A stretch of DNA of 42,920 bases. Origin: Solirubrobacterales bacterium (GTDB lineage: Bacteria > Actinomycetota > Thermoleophilia > Solirubrobacterales > Solirubrobacteraceae). Positions within the stretch are counted from its first letter, which is position 1. Each line of letters begins with the position of its first letter. The notes below the pieces were generated by a model. That model was given only the letters and a program-made list of their open reading frames with translations, did not search any database and was not told where the DNA came from. Shown one piece after another: positions 34,142 to 42,920 of the stretch. Made by a program: the position numbers and the translations under genes. Location: contig JAOPZB010000107.1 in the NCBI GenBank assembly GCA_025964355.1, forward strand, positions 1-42,920. Reading direction: 5' to 3'.

Positions 34142-36447
34142 GCGCCGTATCGCAGTCGCCGGATCGGCCGGGCTGCGTGCGGGCACGTGCACGCGTCGAC
34201 GGGACGGTGCAGGGTGTGGGCTTTCGCCCCTTCGTCTACCGTCTGGCAGGCGAGCTGGCGCTGGCCGGCTGGGTGCGCAACGACGAGCGGGGAGTTGAGC
34301 TCGAGGTAGAGGGAGAGGCGGCGGCGGTGCAGGCGTTCCTCGCCCGGCTGCCGGCCGAGGCCCCTCCGCTCGCCGTCGTCGAGCGCGTCCAGTCGCAGCC
34401 GAGCGAACCGGTCGGCGAGACGTCCTTCGTGATCGTTCCGAGCGCGGCGGCGGGCGAGGCGGATGCGCTCGTCACACCCGACGCCGCAACCTGCGAGGCG
34501 TGCCTGGCCGAGCTGTTCGATCCCGGGGACCGGCGCTTCCGCTACCCGTTCGTCAACTGCACGAACTGCGGGCCGCGCTTCACGATCGTGCGCGGCGTGC
34601 CGTACGACCGGCGGCTGACCACGATGGCGGCGTTTTCGATGTGCGCGCAGTGTGCGTCGGAGTACGAGGATCCGGGTGACCGTCGCTTTCATGCGCAGCC
34701 CAACGCGTGCGCGGTCTGTGGGCCTCGGGCGCGACTCGCCGGCGTCGCCTCCCCAGCTCCCGATCCCATCGCCGGCGCCGCGCGGCTGCTCGCCGAGGGT
34801 GCCGTCCTCGCCGTCAAGGGCCTCGGTGGTTATCACCTGGCGTGCTGCGCCGACAACGAGGCGGCGGTGGCGACGCTGCGGGCGCGTAAGCGCCGCGAGG
34901 AACGCCCCTTCGCGTTGATGGCACGCGACCTCGAGGCGGCGCGGCGGCTGGCGTTCGTGGAAGGGCTGCAATCCACGCTGCTGACGGCCCGGGACCGGCC
35001 GATCGTGCTGGTGCCCAGACGGCCGGGCGCGGCGGTCTGCCCGAGCGTGGCGCCGGCCGCGCCAGAGCTCGGTCTGATGCTGCCCTACACGCCGTTGCAC
35101 CACCTGCTGCTCGCCGACCTCCAGGCTCTCGGAGGCGAGGCGCTCGTCATGACCAGCGGCAACGTGTCCGATGAGCCGATCGCTTACGAGGACGACGACG
35201 CCGTCGCCCGCCTGGCGAAGATCGCAGACGGCTTTCTGACCCACGACCGGCCCATCCACATGCGCACCGACGACTCGGTGCTGCGCACGGTGCTCGTCGG
35301 CGGACGGCGGCGAGCCCTCCCGCTGCGGCGCTCGCGTGGCCAGGTGCCGTCCAGCCTTCGCCTGCCGGTTCGAGCGTCGCGCTCGGTGCTTGCGTGCGGC
35401 GCGGAGCTCAAGAGCACGTTCTGCCTGGCGCGCGGCGAGCGAGCCTGGGTCTCCCATCACATCGGCGACCTGCGTAACTGGGAGACGCTGCGCTCGTTTC
35501 GCGAGGGGGTTGCGCACTTCCAGGGCCTGTTCGCGCTCACGCCTGAGCTCGTCGCGCACGACCTGCATCCGGAATACCTATCGAGCGCCTATGCGCTGGA
35601 GCGCCCGGAGGTCGAGCTGCTCGGCGTGCAGCACCATCATGCCCACCTCGCGGCCGTGCTCGCCGAGCACGGCGAGACGGGGCCGGCGGTGGGCGCGATC
35701 TACGACGGCGCCGGCTACGGGACCGACGGCACGGTTTGGGGTGGCGAGCTCCTGGTCGGCGATCTGCGCCGCTTCGAGCGCGCCGGCCATCTTCGCCCTA
35801 CTGCGCTCGCGGGTGGAGATAGGGCGGTTCACGAGCCGTGGCGAATGGCCTGCTCATGGCTTGCGGAGGCGACCGGGTCGTCGCTTCCTCCGATTCCTGC
35901 GGCCCTCGAGGGCCGCGTCGACCCCCGCCGCTGGAACGCCGTCGCAAAGATCGCCCGCCGTGGAGTCGCGTCGCCGCGCACGACCAGCGTCGGAAGATTG
36001 TGCGACGCGGTCGCCGCGCTGTGCGGACTGCGGCCTGAGGTCAGCTACGAAGGCCAGGCGGCGATCGAGCTGGAGGCAATCGCCGACGCGCGCGAGCGAT
36101 ACGCGTATGCGATGCCCTACGAGGATGGGCAGATCGATCCGCGCCCGGCGATCGTCGGCGTGATGGCCGATCTCGCCGCCGGCGCCCAGCCCGCGACGGT
36201 CGCGGCACGGTTTCACAACGCGCTCGTGACCGCCACCGCGGACGCCTGCCTGGCGATCGCGGCGGACGCCGGCCTGGGCGTCGTCGTCCTGGCAGGCGGC
36301 GTGTTCCAGAACCGACTGCTGCTCGAGGGGGTCGCCGCCGCCGTCCACGACGCCGGCCTGCGGGTGCTCACCGCGGAGCGGTTGCCGCCAAACGACGGGG
36401 CGATCTCCTTCGGGCAAGCGGCGATCGCCGCGGCGGCGCGGCGCTGA
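34138..36447 (+). CDS. hypF: Carbamoyltransferase HypF
   Basis: GTG start; acylphosphatase VDGTVQGVGFRPFVYRLA, zinc fingers CEACLAELFDP..., YrdC-like GGYHLACCADNEAAVATLRARKRREERPFALMA, HHHAHLAAVLAEH. Confidence 0.96.
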   Translation: MSAVSQSPDRPGCVRARARVDGTVQGVGFRPFVYRLAGELALAGWVRNDERGVELEVEGEAAAVQAFLARLPAEAPPLAVVERVQSQPSEPVGETSFVIVPSAAAGEADALVTPDAATCEACLAELFDPGDRRFRYPFVNCTNCGPRFTIVRGVPYDRRLTTMAAFSMCAQCASEYEDPGDRRFHAQPNACAVCGPRARLAGVASPAPDPIAGAARLLAEGAVLAVKGLGGYHLACCADNEAAVATLRARKRREERPFALMARDLEAARRLAFVEGLQSTLLTARDRPIVLVPRRPGAAVCPSVAPAAPELGLMLPYTPLHHLLLADLQALGGEALVMTSGNVSDEPIAYEDDDAVARLAKIADGFLTHDRPIHMRTDDSVLRTVLVGGRRRALPLRRSRGQVPSSLRLPVRASRSVLACGAELKSTFCLARGERAWVSHHIGDLRNWETLRSFREGVAHFQGLFALTPELVAHDLHPEYLSSAYALERPEVELLGVQHHHAHLAAVLAEHGETGPAVGAIYDGAGYGTDGTVWGGELLVGDLRRFERAGHLRPTALAGGDRAVHEPWRMACSWLAEATGSSLPPIPAALEGRVDPRRWNAVAKIARRGVASPRTTSVGRLCDAVAALCGLRPEVSYEGQAAIELEAIADARERYAYAMPYEDGQIDPRPAIVGVMADLAAGAQPATVAARFHNALVTATADACLAIAADAGLGVVVLAGGVFQNRLLLEGVAAAVHDAGLRVLTAERLPPNDGAISFGQAAIAAAARR

Positions 36448-36456
36448 GCGTCAGGT

Positions 36457-38361
36457 CTAGCCTCTGGGCAACGCCCTGAACAGGCGCGAGAGCATGGACA
36501 CGGCGGGCTTGGGTTGCGCGCCGTAGGTGAACAGCCCCTTCTGGTTGAGGCCTTCGATCAGCTTCACGCGCGGGAGGACGCCGTGGATGGAGCCGCCGCG
36601 GAAGGTCGGGTTCAAAGGGTAGTCGCGGAGCACCCAGATGAGCATTCCGCTGAGCTTCGGGTCCGCCTCATAGACTGCTATGTGGGCGGCCAGGAGCCGG
36701 GACTGGTAGCCGTAGCTGCCGGGGCTCCCGGGCGGATTCATGCCGTTGGATTCGGCGCCGAACTCGCTGATCATCAGCACCTTGCCGGCGAACGTCCGCT
36801 CCATGGCGGCAAGTCGCGCGCGCATCTGAGCCCTGAGCTGGGCCGCGCTGTCGCGTGGGTTGTCATACCAGCCGCTGTAATCCGTCTCGGCGACGGCGTC
36901 CGCCTCTGAATACAGAGGACCCGCCCGCTGCGGCGGATGATCGCCCCACACGTCGACAGCCACCAGCCGGGTCGGGTCGTGGGCATGCAACCAACGGGCG
37001 CTCGCCCGCACATACTGCACCTCGGCGCCGTTGCGGCCGTTATTGGCAACCTCGTCCACGAGGTTCCAAGCGAAGATCGACGGGTGCAGCCGGGCGGCGA
37101 GCGCGGCTGTGCGCGCCTGGTCTTCGGCGGCTGCGAGCAAACGTGGCGTGCTCGAGTACCAGTTCCCGGCGCCTTCGACCGGTCCGATCCCCTGCCAAAC
37201 GAGGATTCCGGCGGCGTCGAGCCGTTCGAGCAAGCCAGGGGAGAGCGGATGCTGGGCGCGGGCGGCATTGGCGCCGATCGCCTTCAGCTCTGCCACGAGC
37301 TTGCTCTGATCCGATGCAGTCAGCCCGTCGCCGTGGCCGAGAGCATCCTCCTGGATCGTCGCGCCGTGCAGCAGCAGGCGCCGGCCGTTGAGATAGATCC
37401 GTCCGCCACTCCAGCTGAGCTTGCGCAGGCCCACGCGCGCCGAGTAGCTGCTCTCCTGCCCGATCGAGAGCGTCAACTGATACAGGTTCGGGCTCGCCGG
37501 CGACCAGAGCGCAGGGGACGGGACTTCGACGGCCGTCCTCGCCACGGCGCTCTGGCCATGAGCCAGCGTCACGCCTTCGAACGACAGTGGGATCGTCTGT
37601 TCGCCGCGTACGAGCGTGCCTTCCGGGACGATCGTACGGCTCGGCCCATAGTTGTGAACTTCGACGCTGAGCTTCACGCTCGCCCGCGTCGCGTCGGGCG
37701 CGTTCGGCGCCGGCGACGTTTCGATGGCCGGGCTCGACAGCTCGCTTTCGCCGATCGGCCGAACGTCGACGCCTCCGCTGAGGCCGCCCCAGTTAAACCA
37801 GGTGCGATGAAAGCCCTCGCGCGCCTGCGCCGCGGGGTTGCGCCAGTCGATGCGGACGACGACCGTGTGCGTACCCGCGCCCACGGTCTGACGTGCTTCG
37901 AACGGGAGGTAGGAGCCCCTGTGTGAAGCGGCGGGGCGTCCGTCGATCCAGACATCTGCCCTGAAGTTCGCGGACTCGAAGTGCAAGGCGTAGACGCCGG
38001 CATGCGGGGCCTGGAAGCTCGTGCGATACCAGGCGACCGATCCTTCGTAGTTGCGTATGCCGGCGGCGCCTTTGAAGGAGGTCGCGCCGATCACGTTCGG
38101 GACGCTCACGGTGGCGCCGGTGAAGGTGCCGCGCTGCCAGCCGCGCGAGGAGCCGCGATCGGAAGGATCACCGCGCCGGATCCAGTGTGTCAGCGCGACG
38201 CGTCCGCCCGGGCCTTCGGAGCCGGCGAGCTGCCCGGCCGTCTGCGCGGATGCGGCGGTGACGCGCGGGCTCGTGGAGTGCCCGGCGGCGACTGCGGTCG
38301 TCGCGAGCGCGATGCAGACGGCCGCGAAGGCGAGAGCGTGTTTGCGTGAGGTCGAGAGCAT
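36457..38361 (-). CDS. Secreted glycoside hydrolase family 2 enzyme
   Basis: N-terminal signal; GSVAWYRTSFQAPHAGVYALHFESANFRADVWIDG; NGRRLLLHGATIQED; HPSIFAWNLVDEVAN; KVLMISEFGAES. Confidence 0.85.
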   Translation of the reverse strand: MLSTSRKHALAFAAVCIALATTAVAAGHSTSPRVTAASAQTAGQLAGSEGPGGRVALTHWIRRGDPSDRGSSRGWQRGTFTGATVSVPNVIGATSFKGAAGIRNYEGSVAWYRTSFQAPHAGVYALHFESANFRADVWIDGRPAASHRGSYLPFEARQTVGAGTHTVVVRIDWRNPAAQAREGFHRTWFNWGGLSGGVDVRPIGESELSSPAIETSPAPNAPDATRASVKLSVEVHNYGPSRTIVPEGTLVRGEQTIPLSFEGVTLAHGQSAVARTAVEVPSPALWSPASPNLYQLTLSIGQESSYSARVGLRKLSWSGGRIYLNGRRLLLHGATIQEDALGHGDGLTASDQSKLVAELKAIGANAARAQHPLSPGLLERLDAAGILVWQGIGPVEGAGNWYSSTPRLLAAAEDQARTAALAARLHPSIFAWNLVDEVANNGRNGAEVQYVRASARWLHAHDPTRLVAVDVWGDHPPQRAGPLYSEADAVAETDYSGWYDNPRDSAAQLRAQMRARLAAMERTFAGKVLMISEFGAESNGMNPPGSPGSYGYQSRLLAAHIAVYEADPKLSGMLIWVLRDYPLNPTFRGGSIHGVLPRVKLIEGLNQKGLFTYGAQPKPAVSMLSRLFRALPRG

Positions 38362-38481
38362 GGTCTATGCGATGGTCGCGAGCGAGAAGGTCGTCGAGGG
38401 CGCACGATCTTCGAGAGGCGGCGGCAAGCCGCACATTGTGCCGTGTCGCGCGGTCCATCCTTCAACAACCGCGCGCGGCGT

Positions 38482-40866
38482 TCAGAGCGGAGCAGGCACC
38501 GGCGATCGGGAGGCGCCGAGCAGTCCTTGCAGGAGGATGCCCGCTCCGGCCTTGGACAGCGGTTCGTTGAGGTTGCCGCACTTGGGCGACTGCACGCACG
38601 ACGGGCATCCGCTGGCGCATGGACATCCGGCGATCAGCCGATTTGCGTCCTCGCACAGCTCCTCGAAGCGCGAGAAGGCGGCACGCGAGATGCCTATCCC
38701 TCCCGGATGCCCGTCGTAGAGGAAGATCGTGGGCGCTCCGGTCTGTGGGTGAAAGTTGGTGGACAGCCCGCCGATGTCCCAGCGATCGCACATCGCGATC
38801 AGCGGGAGCACCGCTATCTGAGCGTGCTCGGTGGCGTGCAGCGCTCCGAGCAGCGTCTCCAGTCCGATCGTGTCCGCGAGCTCGCCGGCGTCGAGCTCGA
38901 ACCACAGCGCCTGGGTGGCGAAGCTGGTGGGAGGGAGCTCCAGCGCTAGGAGCTCGACCTGCGCGTGGTCGGACAGGCGCCGGCGCTGGTAGGCAAGCAC
39001 CGTCTCGGTGACGCTCACGTCGCCGAAGGACAGCGTGACCCCGAGCGCCTCCCTGCGGTCGAGGAGGCGGACGATCTCGGTGTCCGTCTCGCGCTTTGGC
39101 TGCGTGTACCAGTCGCCGTCGAACGGCGTCACCAACGCGCGACTGCGATCCAGGTCCAGCTCGCGCACCTCGTAGGAGCGCCCGAGGTGCAGGTAGATCG
39201 CGCCCTCGTGAACCGTCGAATGGGCACGCGCCGCCTCGGTGGATCCGAGCAGCTCACCCGACGACACGTCGACGATCGCGAACGTCTCCGGGGAGGCCGA
39301 GCGCAATGACACCTCGGCGGCGGGGTAGGCGTCCGCTCGCCGCAGGACATAGCTGTCGGCGGCCCACCCGTCGGGTGTCGAGTCGTGATCCTCCCGCGCG
39401 CGGCGGCCGCGGGAGCCCGACGGCCGGCGGCGCAGCTCGCCGGCGCCGAGCAGGACGTCGGCGTGTGCCTGCCAGCGGGGGCCGAGGAACTCGGCGTCGT
39501 CGTGGGAGAGCGGACCCTCGTGGGCGGCGCAGAGGAGGTGAGCGCGGTAGATGAGCTCGCTCTCGTGATCGAGGATCGCCGCCTCCACCGGTCTCTCCAG
39601 GAACTCCTCGGGATGGCGGCAGAAGAATTGGTCGAGCGCATCCTCGCCTGCGACGTAGACGGCCAGGCCGTGTCCACTTCGCCCGGCGGTCGACCGTCCG
39701 GCCCGTCCCCACATCTGGCGCAGCGAGGCGACCGTACCCGGGAAGGTGACCACCACGGCCGCGTCCAGCTGACCGATGTCGATGCCGAGCTCGAGCGCGT
39801 CAGTGGTGATCACCGCGCGGAGCTCGCCGCGCATCAGGCGACTCTCGAGCTCACGACGCTGCTGAGCCGTATAGCCCGCGCGGTAGGGCGCGACGCGGTC
39901 GGCAAGGTCGGGATCGGTATCCCTCAGGTCCTGCTCGACCAGCCGGCTGAGCACCTCGACGCCCTTGCGCGACTTCATGAAGCAGATCGTGCGCGCCCCG
40001 TCGCGGACGAGGCGGGCGAGCAGCTCGGCGGCCTCCGAGAGCGCGGAGCGCCTCGCCCCGATCAGCTCATCGGTCAACGGTGGATTCCACATCGCGATCC
40101 GGCGCTGCGGCGCCGGCGAGCCGTCGTCGTCGATCAGCCGAACGTCGGCGAGCCCGGTCAGGCGCTCGGCCAGCTCGACGGGATTGGCGATCGTGGCTGA
40201 CGTCAGCAGGAAACGAGGCTCGGTGCCGTAGGCGGCAGCGATGCGGCGCAGACGCCTCAGCAGATTCGCCACATGCGATCCGAATACGCCCCGATACACA
40301 TGCGCCTCGTCGATCACGACCACAGCCAGGTTCGCGAACGTGTCCGCCCAGGCGGCGTGATTGGGGAGGATTCCGACATGCAGCATGTCCGGGTTGGTGA
40401 GCACGATGTTGGCGCTCTTGCGGATCGTCGCCCGCGCCTCGCGCGGCGTGTCGCCGTCGTAGATCGCGGGGCGCACGCGCTTGGTCAGGCCGAACGAAGC
40501 GAGCGCGCGGGCCTGGTCCTGTGCGAGCGCCTTCGTCGGGTAGAGGTAGAGCGCGCGTGCTCGCGCGTCGCGGCAGAGGACGTCGAGGGTGGGCAGGTTG
40601 AAGCACATCGACTTCCCCGAGGCGGTGCCCGTCGTGATGATCGTCGGTCCGTCCCACGCGGAACGCAGCGCCTGTGCCTGATGGGAGTAGAGGCGTTCGA
40701 CACCGAGCCGGTTCAGGGCTGCGAGGACGTCAGGGTGCAGCTCCGCGGGGAGATCGACGAGCCTGGCGCGACTGGGCCCCTCGTTGGCCTCGCGCACGAG
40801 GCGCCCGTCCTGCAAGCCGGAGTCTAGAAGCGCGCTCCACGGGTCGATTCTCCGGTCTTGGGCCAC
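38482..40866 (-). CDS. DEAD/DEAH-box helicase with C-terminal 4-Cys DUF1998-type domain (MrfA/YprA-like)
   Basis: TGTASGKSMCFNLP, VVIDEAHVYRGVFGSHVANLLRRL, TSATIANP, MWGRAGRS; C-terminal CPCASGCPSCVQSPKCGN. Confidence 0.88.
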   Translation of the reverse strand: MAQDRRIDPWSALLDSGLQDGRLVREANEGPSRARLVDLPAELHPDVLAALNRLGVERLYSHQAQALRSAWDGPTIITTGTASGKSMCFNLPTLDVLCRDARARALYLYPTKALAQDQARALASFGLTKRVRPAIYDGDTPREARATIRKSANIVLTNPDMLHVGILPNHAAWADTFANLAVVVIDEAHVYRGVFGSHVANLLRRLRRIAAAYGTEPRFLLTSATIANPVELAERLTGLADVRLIDDDGSPAPQRRIAMWNPPLTDELIGARRSALSEAAELLARLVRDGARTICFMKSRKGVEVLSRLVEQDLRDTDPDLADRVAPYRAGYTAQQRRELESRLMRGELRAVITTDALELGIDIGQLDAAVVVTFPGTVASLRQMWGRAGRSTAGRSGHGLAVYVAGEDALDQFFCRHPEEFLERPVEAAILDHESELIYRAHLLCAAHEGPLSHDDAEFLGPRWQAHADVLLGAGELRRRPSGSRGRRAREDHDSTPDGWAADSYVLRRADAYPAAEVSLRSASPETFAIVDVSSGELLGSTEAARAHSTVHEGAIYLHLGRSYEVRELDLDRSRALVTPFDGDWYTQPKRETDTEIVRLLDRREALGVTLSFGDVSVTETVLAYQRRRLSDHAQVELLALELPPTSFATQALWFELDAGELADTIGLETLLGALHATEHAQIAVLPLIAMCDRWDIGGLSTNFHPQTGAPTIFLYDGHPGGIGISRAAFSRFEELCEDANRLIAGCPCASGCPSCVQSPKCGNLNEPLSKAGAGILLQGLLGASRSPVPAPL

Positions 40867-40887
40867 GAGCTTGAGATAGTAGAGGCG

Positions 40888-41766
40888 ATGTCATCGACGC
40901 CTGCCGAGGGCTGGGGCAAAGCCCGCTCGTTCCATCATTCGCTGTTCTCGGCCGATCGGATCGCCGCCGAGCGCACGCAGAGCGTGTCCGTGTGCCTCCC
41001 GGCCCGCGAATGCGCCGGGACCGTCGGGCAGATCGTGGGCGCGCTCGTGCAGCTGCGCGAGATGGGCGCGATCGATGAGATCGTGGTCGTCGACGCGGCC
41101 TCGGCGGATGGCACGGCGGCGGTGGCGGAGCGCGCCGGCGCGGTCGTCTGGCAGGAGGCGGAGCTGATGCCCTCATTCGGGCCGGTGCTCGGCAAGGGCG
41201 ACGCGATGTGGCGCGGGCTTTCGGCGCTCGGCGGCGAGCTGGTCTGCTTCCTGGATGCCGACACGGAGGGCTTCTCAGCGCATTACGTCACCGGCCTGCT
41301 GGGGCCGCTGGTGCGCGAGCCGGGCGTGTCGTTCGTCAAGGGCTTCTACCGCCGTCCGCTGGCCGAGGGGGGCACGGCGTCCGGCGAGGGCGGCGGGCGC
41401 GTCAACCACCTGATGGCACGTCCGGCGCTGGAGCTGTTCTACCCCGAGCTCGCCGGCGTGCGCCAGCCGCTGGCGGGCGAGGTGGCGGCGCGCCGCGAGC
41501 TGCTTGACCAGCTGCCGTTCGCCACCGGCTACGGCGTCGAGATCGCGATGCTGATCGACGCCTGGCGGACGGTCGGGCTGGAGGGGATGGCGCAGGTCGA
41601 CCTCGAGGAGCATCGCAACCGCCATCAGGCCCTGTCGGCCCTGACGCCGATGGCGGCGACGGTGCTCACCACGATCGTCCAGCGGCTGCGCCGTGAAGGT
41701 CGCCTGCACGGCGTCGAGGGCGAGCTCGTCGAACGGCCACCGCTGGAAAGCGTGACGGTGCCGTGA
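40888..41766 (+). CDS. gpgS: Glucosyl-3-phosphoglycerate synthase
   Basis: SVCLPARECAGTVGQIV, EIVVVDAASADGTA, GPVLGKGDAMWRGL, FLDADTEGFSAHYVTGLLGPL, GRVNHLMARPALELFYPELAGVRQPLAGEVAARRE, ATGYGVEIAMLIDA. Confidence 0.88.
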   Translation: MSSTPAEGWGKARSFHHSLFSADRIAAERTQSVSVCLPARECAGTVGQIVGALVQLREMGAIDEIVVVDAASADGTAAVAERAGAVVWQEAELMPSFGPVLGKGDAMWRGLSALGGELVCFLDADTEGFSAHYVTGLLGPLVREPGVSFVKGFYRRPLAEGGTASGEGGGRVNHLMARPALELFYPELAGVRQPLAGEVAARRELLDQLPFATGYGVEIAMLIDAWRTVGLEGMAQVDLEEHRNRHQALSALTPMAATVLTTIVQRLRREGRLHGVEGELVERPPLESVTVP

Positions 41767-42581
41767 CCCGCTGCCTGTACGTCGACCTCGACGGAACCCT
41801 GCTCGGTCGCGGCGCGTCGCTGCTTCACGATGGCGCCGGCGAGGTCTCGATCGAAGGCGTCCGCGCGATCCAGGCATGTCTTCGCGCCGGCGTCGAGGTC
41901 ATCCTGATGTCCGGACGCCGCCGCGCGCAGGTCTTCGAGGACGCGCGGCTGCTCGGCCAGCGCTCCTACATCTTTGAGGCCGGCGCCTGCGTCGTGCTCG
42001 ACGGGGAGGAGCACTGGCTCACGGGGGAGCTGCTGCCGGGCGAGCTGACGATCGCCGAGCAGATCGAGCTCAAAGGCGCCCCGGCGCTGCTGCTCGAGCG
42101 CTATCGAGGGCGGCTGGAGTATCACGAGCCGTGGCACACGGAGCGCGAGGTCTCGCATCTCTTCCGCGGCCTCGTTGACGCGTTTGAGGTCGATCGCCTG
42201 CTGGTCGAGCACGGTCACGATGATCTCCGGCTCGTCGACAACGGCGTCGTGTCGCGGCGCTCCGCGGCGCTCGCCGAGCTGCCGCACGTGCGCGGCTATC
42301 ACCTCGTCCCGGCCGGTGCGTCGAAGGCGGGCGCCGTCGCCTTTCATCGCCGCACGCGCGGCTACCCGCGGGAGGAGACCTTCGCCGTGGGGGACTCCAG
42401 AGAGGATCTGGCCTGCGCCGAGCAGGTCGACGTCTTCTGGCTCGTCGCCAACGCGATCGAGCGCGACCCCTCGATGCGAGAGGCGATCGCCGCCCACGAC
42501 AACGTGCGCGTGAGCTCCGCGGGCCACGGGGCCGGCGTCTACGAGGCCGTCGTCAGCACGCTGATGGCGGCGCGCTCCTAG
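41763..42581 (+). CDS. HAD-family (mannosyl/glucosyl-3-phosphoglycerate phosphatase-like) hydrolase
   Basis: LYVDLDGTLLGRGASLL, ILMSGRRRAQVFEDARLLGQRSYIFEAGACVV, GASKAGAVAFHRRTRGYPREETFAVGDSREDLACA; overlaps gpgS by 4 nt. Confidence 0.78.
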   Translation: MTRCLYVDLDGTLLGRGASLLHDGAGEVSIEGVRAIQACLRAGVEVILMSGRRRAQVFEDARLLGQRSYIFEAGACVVLDGEEHWLTGELLPGELTIAEQIELKGAPALLLERYRGRLEYHEPWHTEREVSHLFRGLVDAFEVDRLLVEHGHDDLRLVDNGVVSRRSAALAELPHVRGYHLVPAGASKAGAVAFHRRTRGYPREETFAVGDSREDLACAEQVDVFWLVANAIERDPSMREAIAAHDNVRVSSAGHGAGVYEAVVSTLMAARS

Positions 42582-42920
42582 GACCGACCCGAAAGCGTGC
42601 GCCACGCACGCCGCCAGAACCCCGGCTGCGGGCGCCTGCGCCAGAGCGCGGGGGGCGGGACGGTCGCGCGTACCAGCGCCACCCACCTGTCGAGCGGCAG
42701 CTCGCCGGATATCAGCCGCCCGAGGGCGCCTGTGACGGGCGCGCCAACCCCGGCCTGCAGTAGCGCACGGGCCAGAAGGGGCACCGACTCCAGCGCCTCG
42801 ACGGCCTGACCGATGCGCGCCGGGATCTCCGCGGCGGGCACGCCGGCGGCGAGCAGCTCCCCGGCGCGGCGATTGCGGCTCTCGCGTGCGAGAGCCGTCG
42901 CGACGAGGTCCCCGGCGCCG
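42578..42920 (-). CDS. gpsA: Glycerol-3-phosphate dehydrogenase [NAD(P)+], C-terminal part (truncated by window edge)
   Basis: Reverse-complement reads GAGDLVATALARESRNRRAGELLAAGVPAAEIPARIGQAVEALESVPLLARALLQAG. Confidence 0.7.
   Translation of the reverse strand, partial: GAGDLVATALARESRNRRAGELLAAGVPAAEIPARIGQAVEALESVPLLARALLQAGVGAPVTGALGRLISGELPLDRWVALVRATVPPPALWRRRPQPGFWRRAWRTLSGRS

Noticed and set aside
34003-35568. 521-aa minus-strand ORF
   Set aside because: Antisense to hypF; no recognisable domain.
1-42920. CRISPR arrays, tRNA/rRNA genes, insertion sequences, prophage
   Set aside because: No regularly spaced repeats, transposase motifs or RNA gene signatures were seen; only short local tandem repeats are present.

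Overview
High-GC actinobacterial-type chromosomal window (Thermoleophilia/Solirubrobacterales-like by inference only). I see no rRNA, tRNA, CRISPR array or mobile element. The centrepiece is a co-directional locus of about 15.7 kb (20764-36447) for a group 1h/5 (actinobacterial-type, high-affinity, 'Hhy') [NiFe]-hydrogenase. Gene order: Ni permease - hypC - hypC-like - hypD - hypE - hypA - hhyS - hhyL - Nfu/Rieske-like fusion - DUF5947-like - 69-aa protein - DUF6084-like - unknown 315-aa protein - maturation protease with N-terminal extension - 42-aa membrane miniprotein - hypB - double-SIS protein - hypF. The flanks carry pstCAB, two zinc-ribbon proteins, tatA, split TauE/SafE genes, an otsB-like gene, a PHP-type PolX, a polyprenol-phosphate mannosyltransferase, SpoIIM, trxA, ileS with an unusual GTHH signature in place of HxGH, a bacterial eRF1-like protein with a GGW motif, fumC, a GH2 enzyme, an MrfA-like helicase, gpgS plus a HAD phosphatase, and partial gpsA. 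The best candidates for undescribed biology are the uncharacterised accessory proteins of the hydrogenase locus, especially the all-Cys Rieske-like/Nfu fusion, the double-SIS protein, the displaced-Cys HypC-like protein and the two very small proteins. The altered IleRS signature and the eRF1-like protein are secondary candidates. All family calls come from reading motifs; no database search was run.
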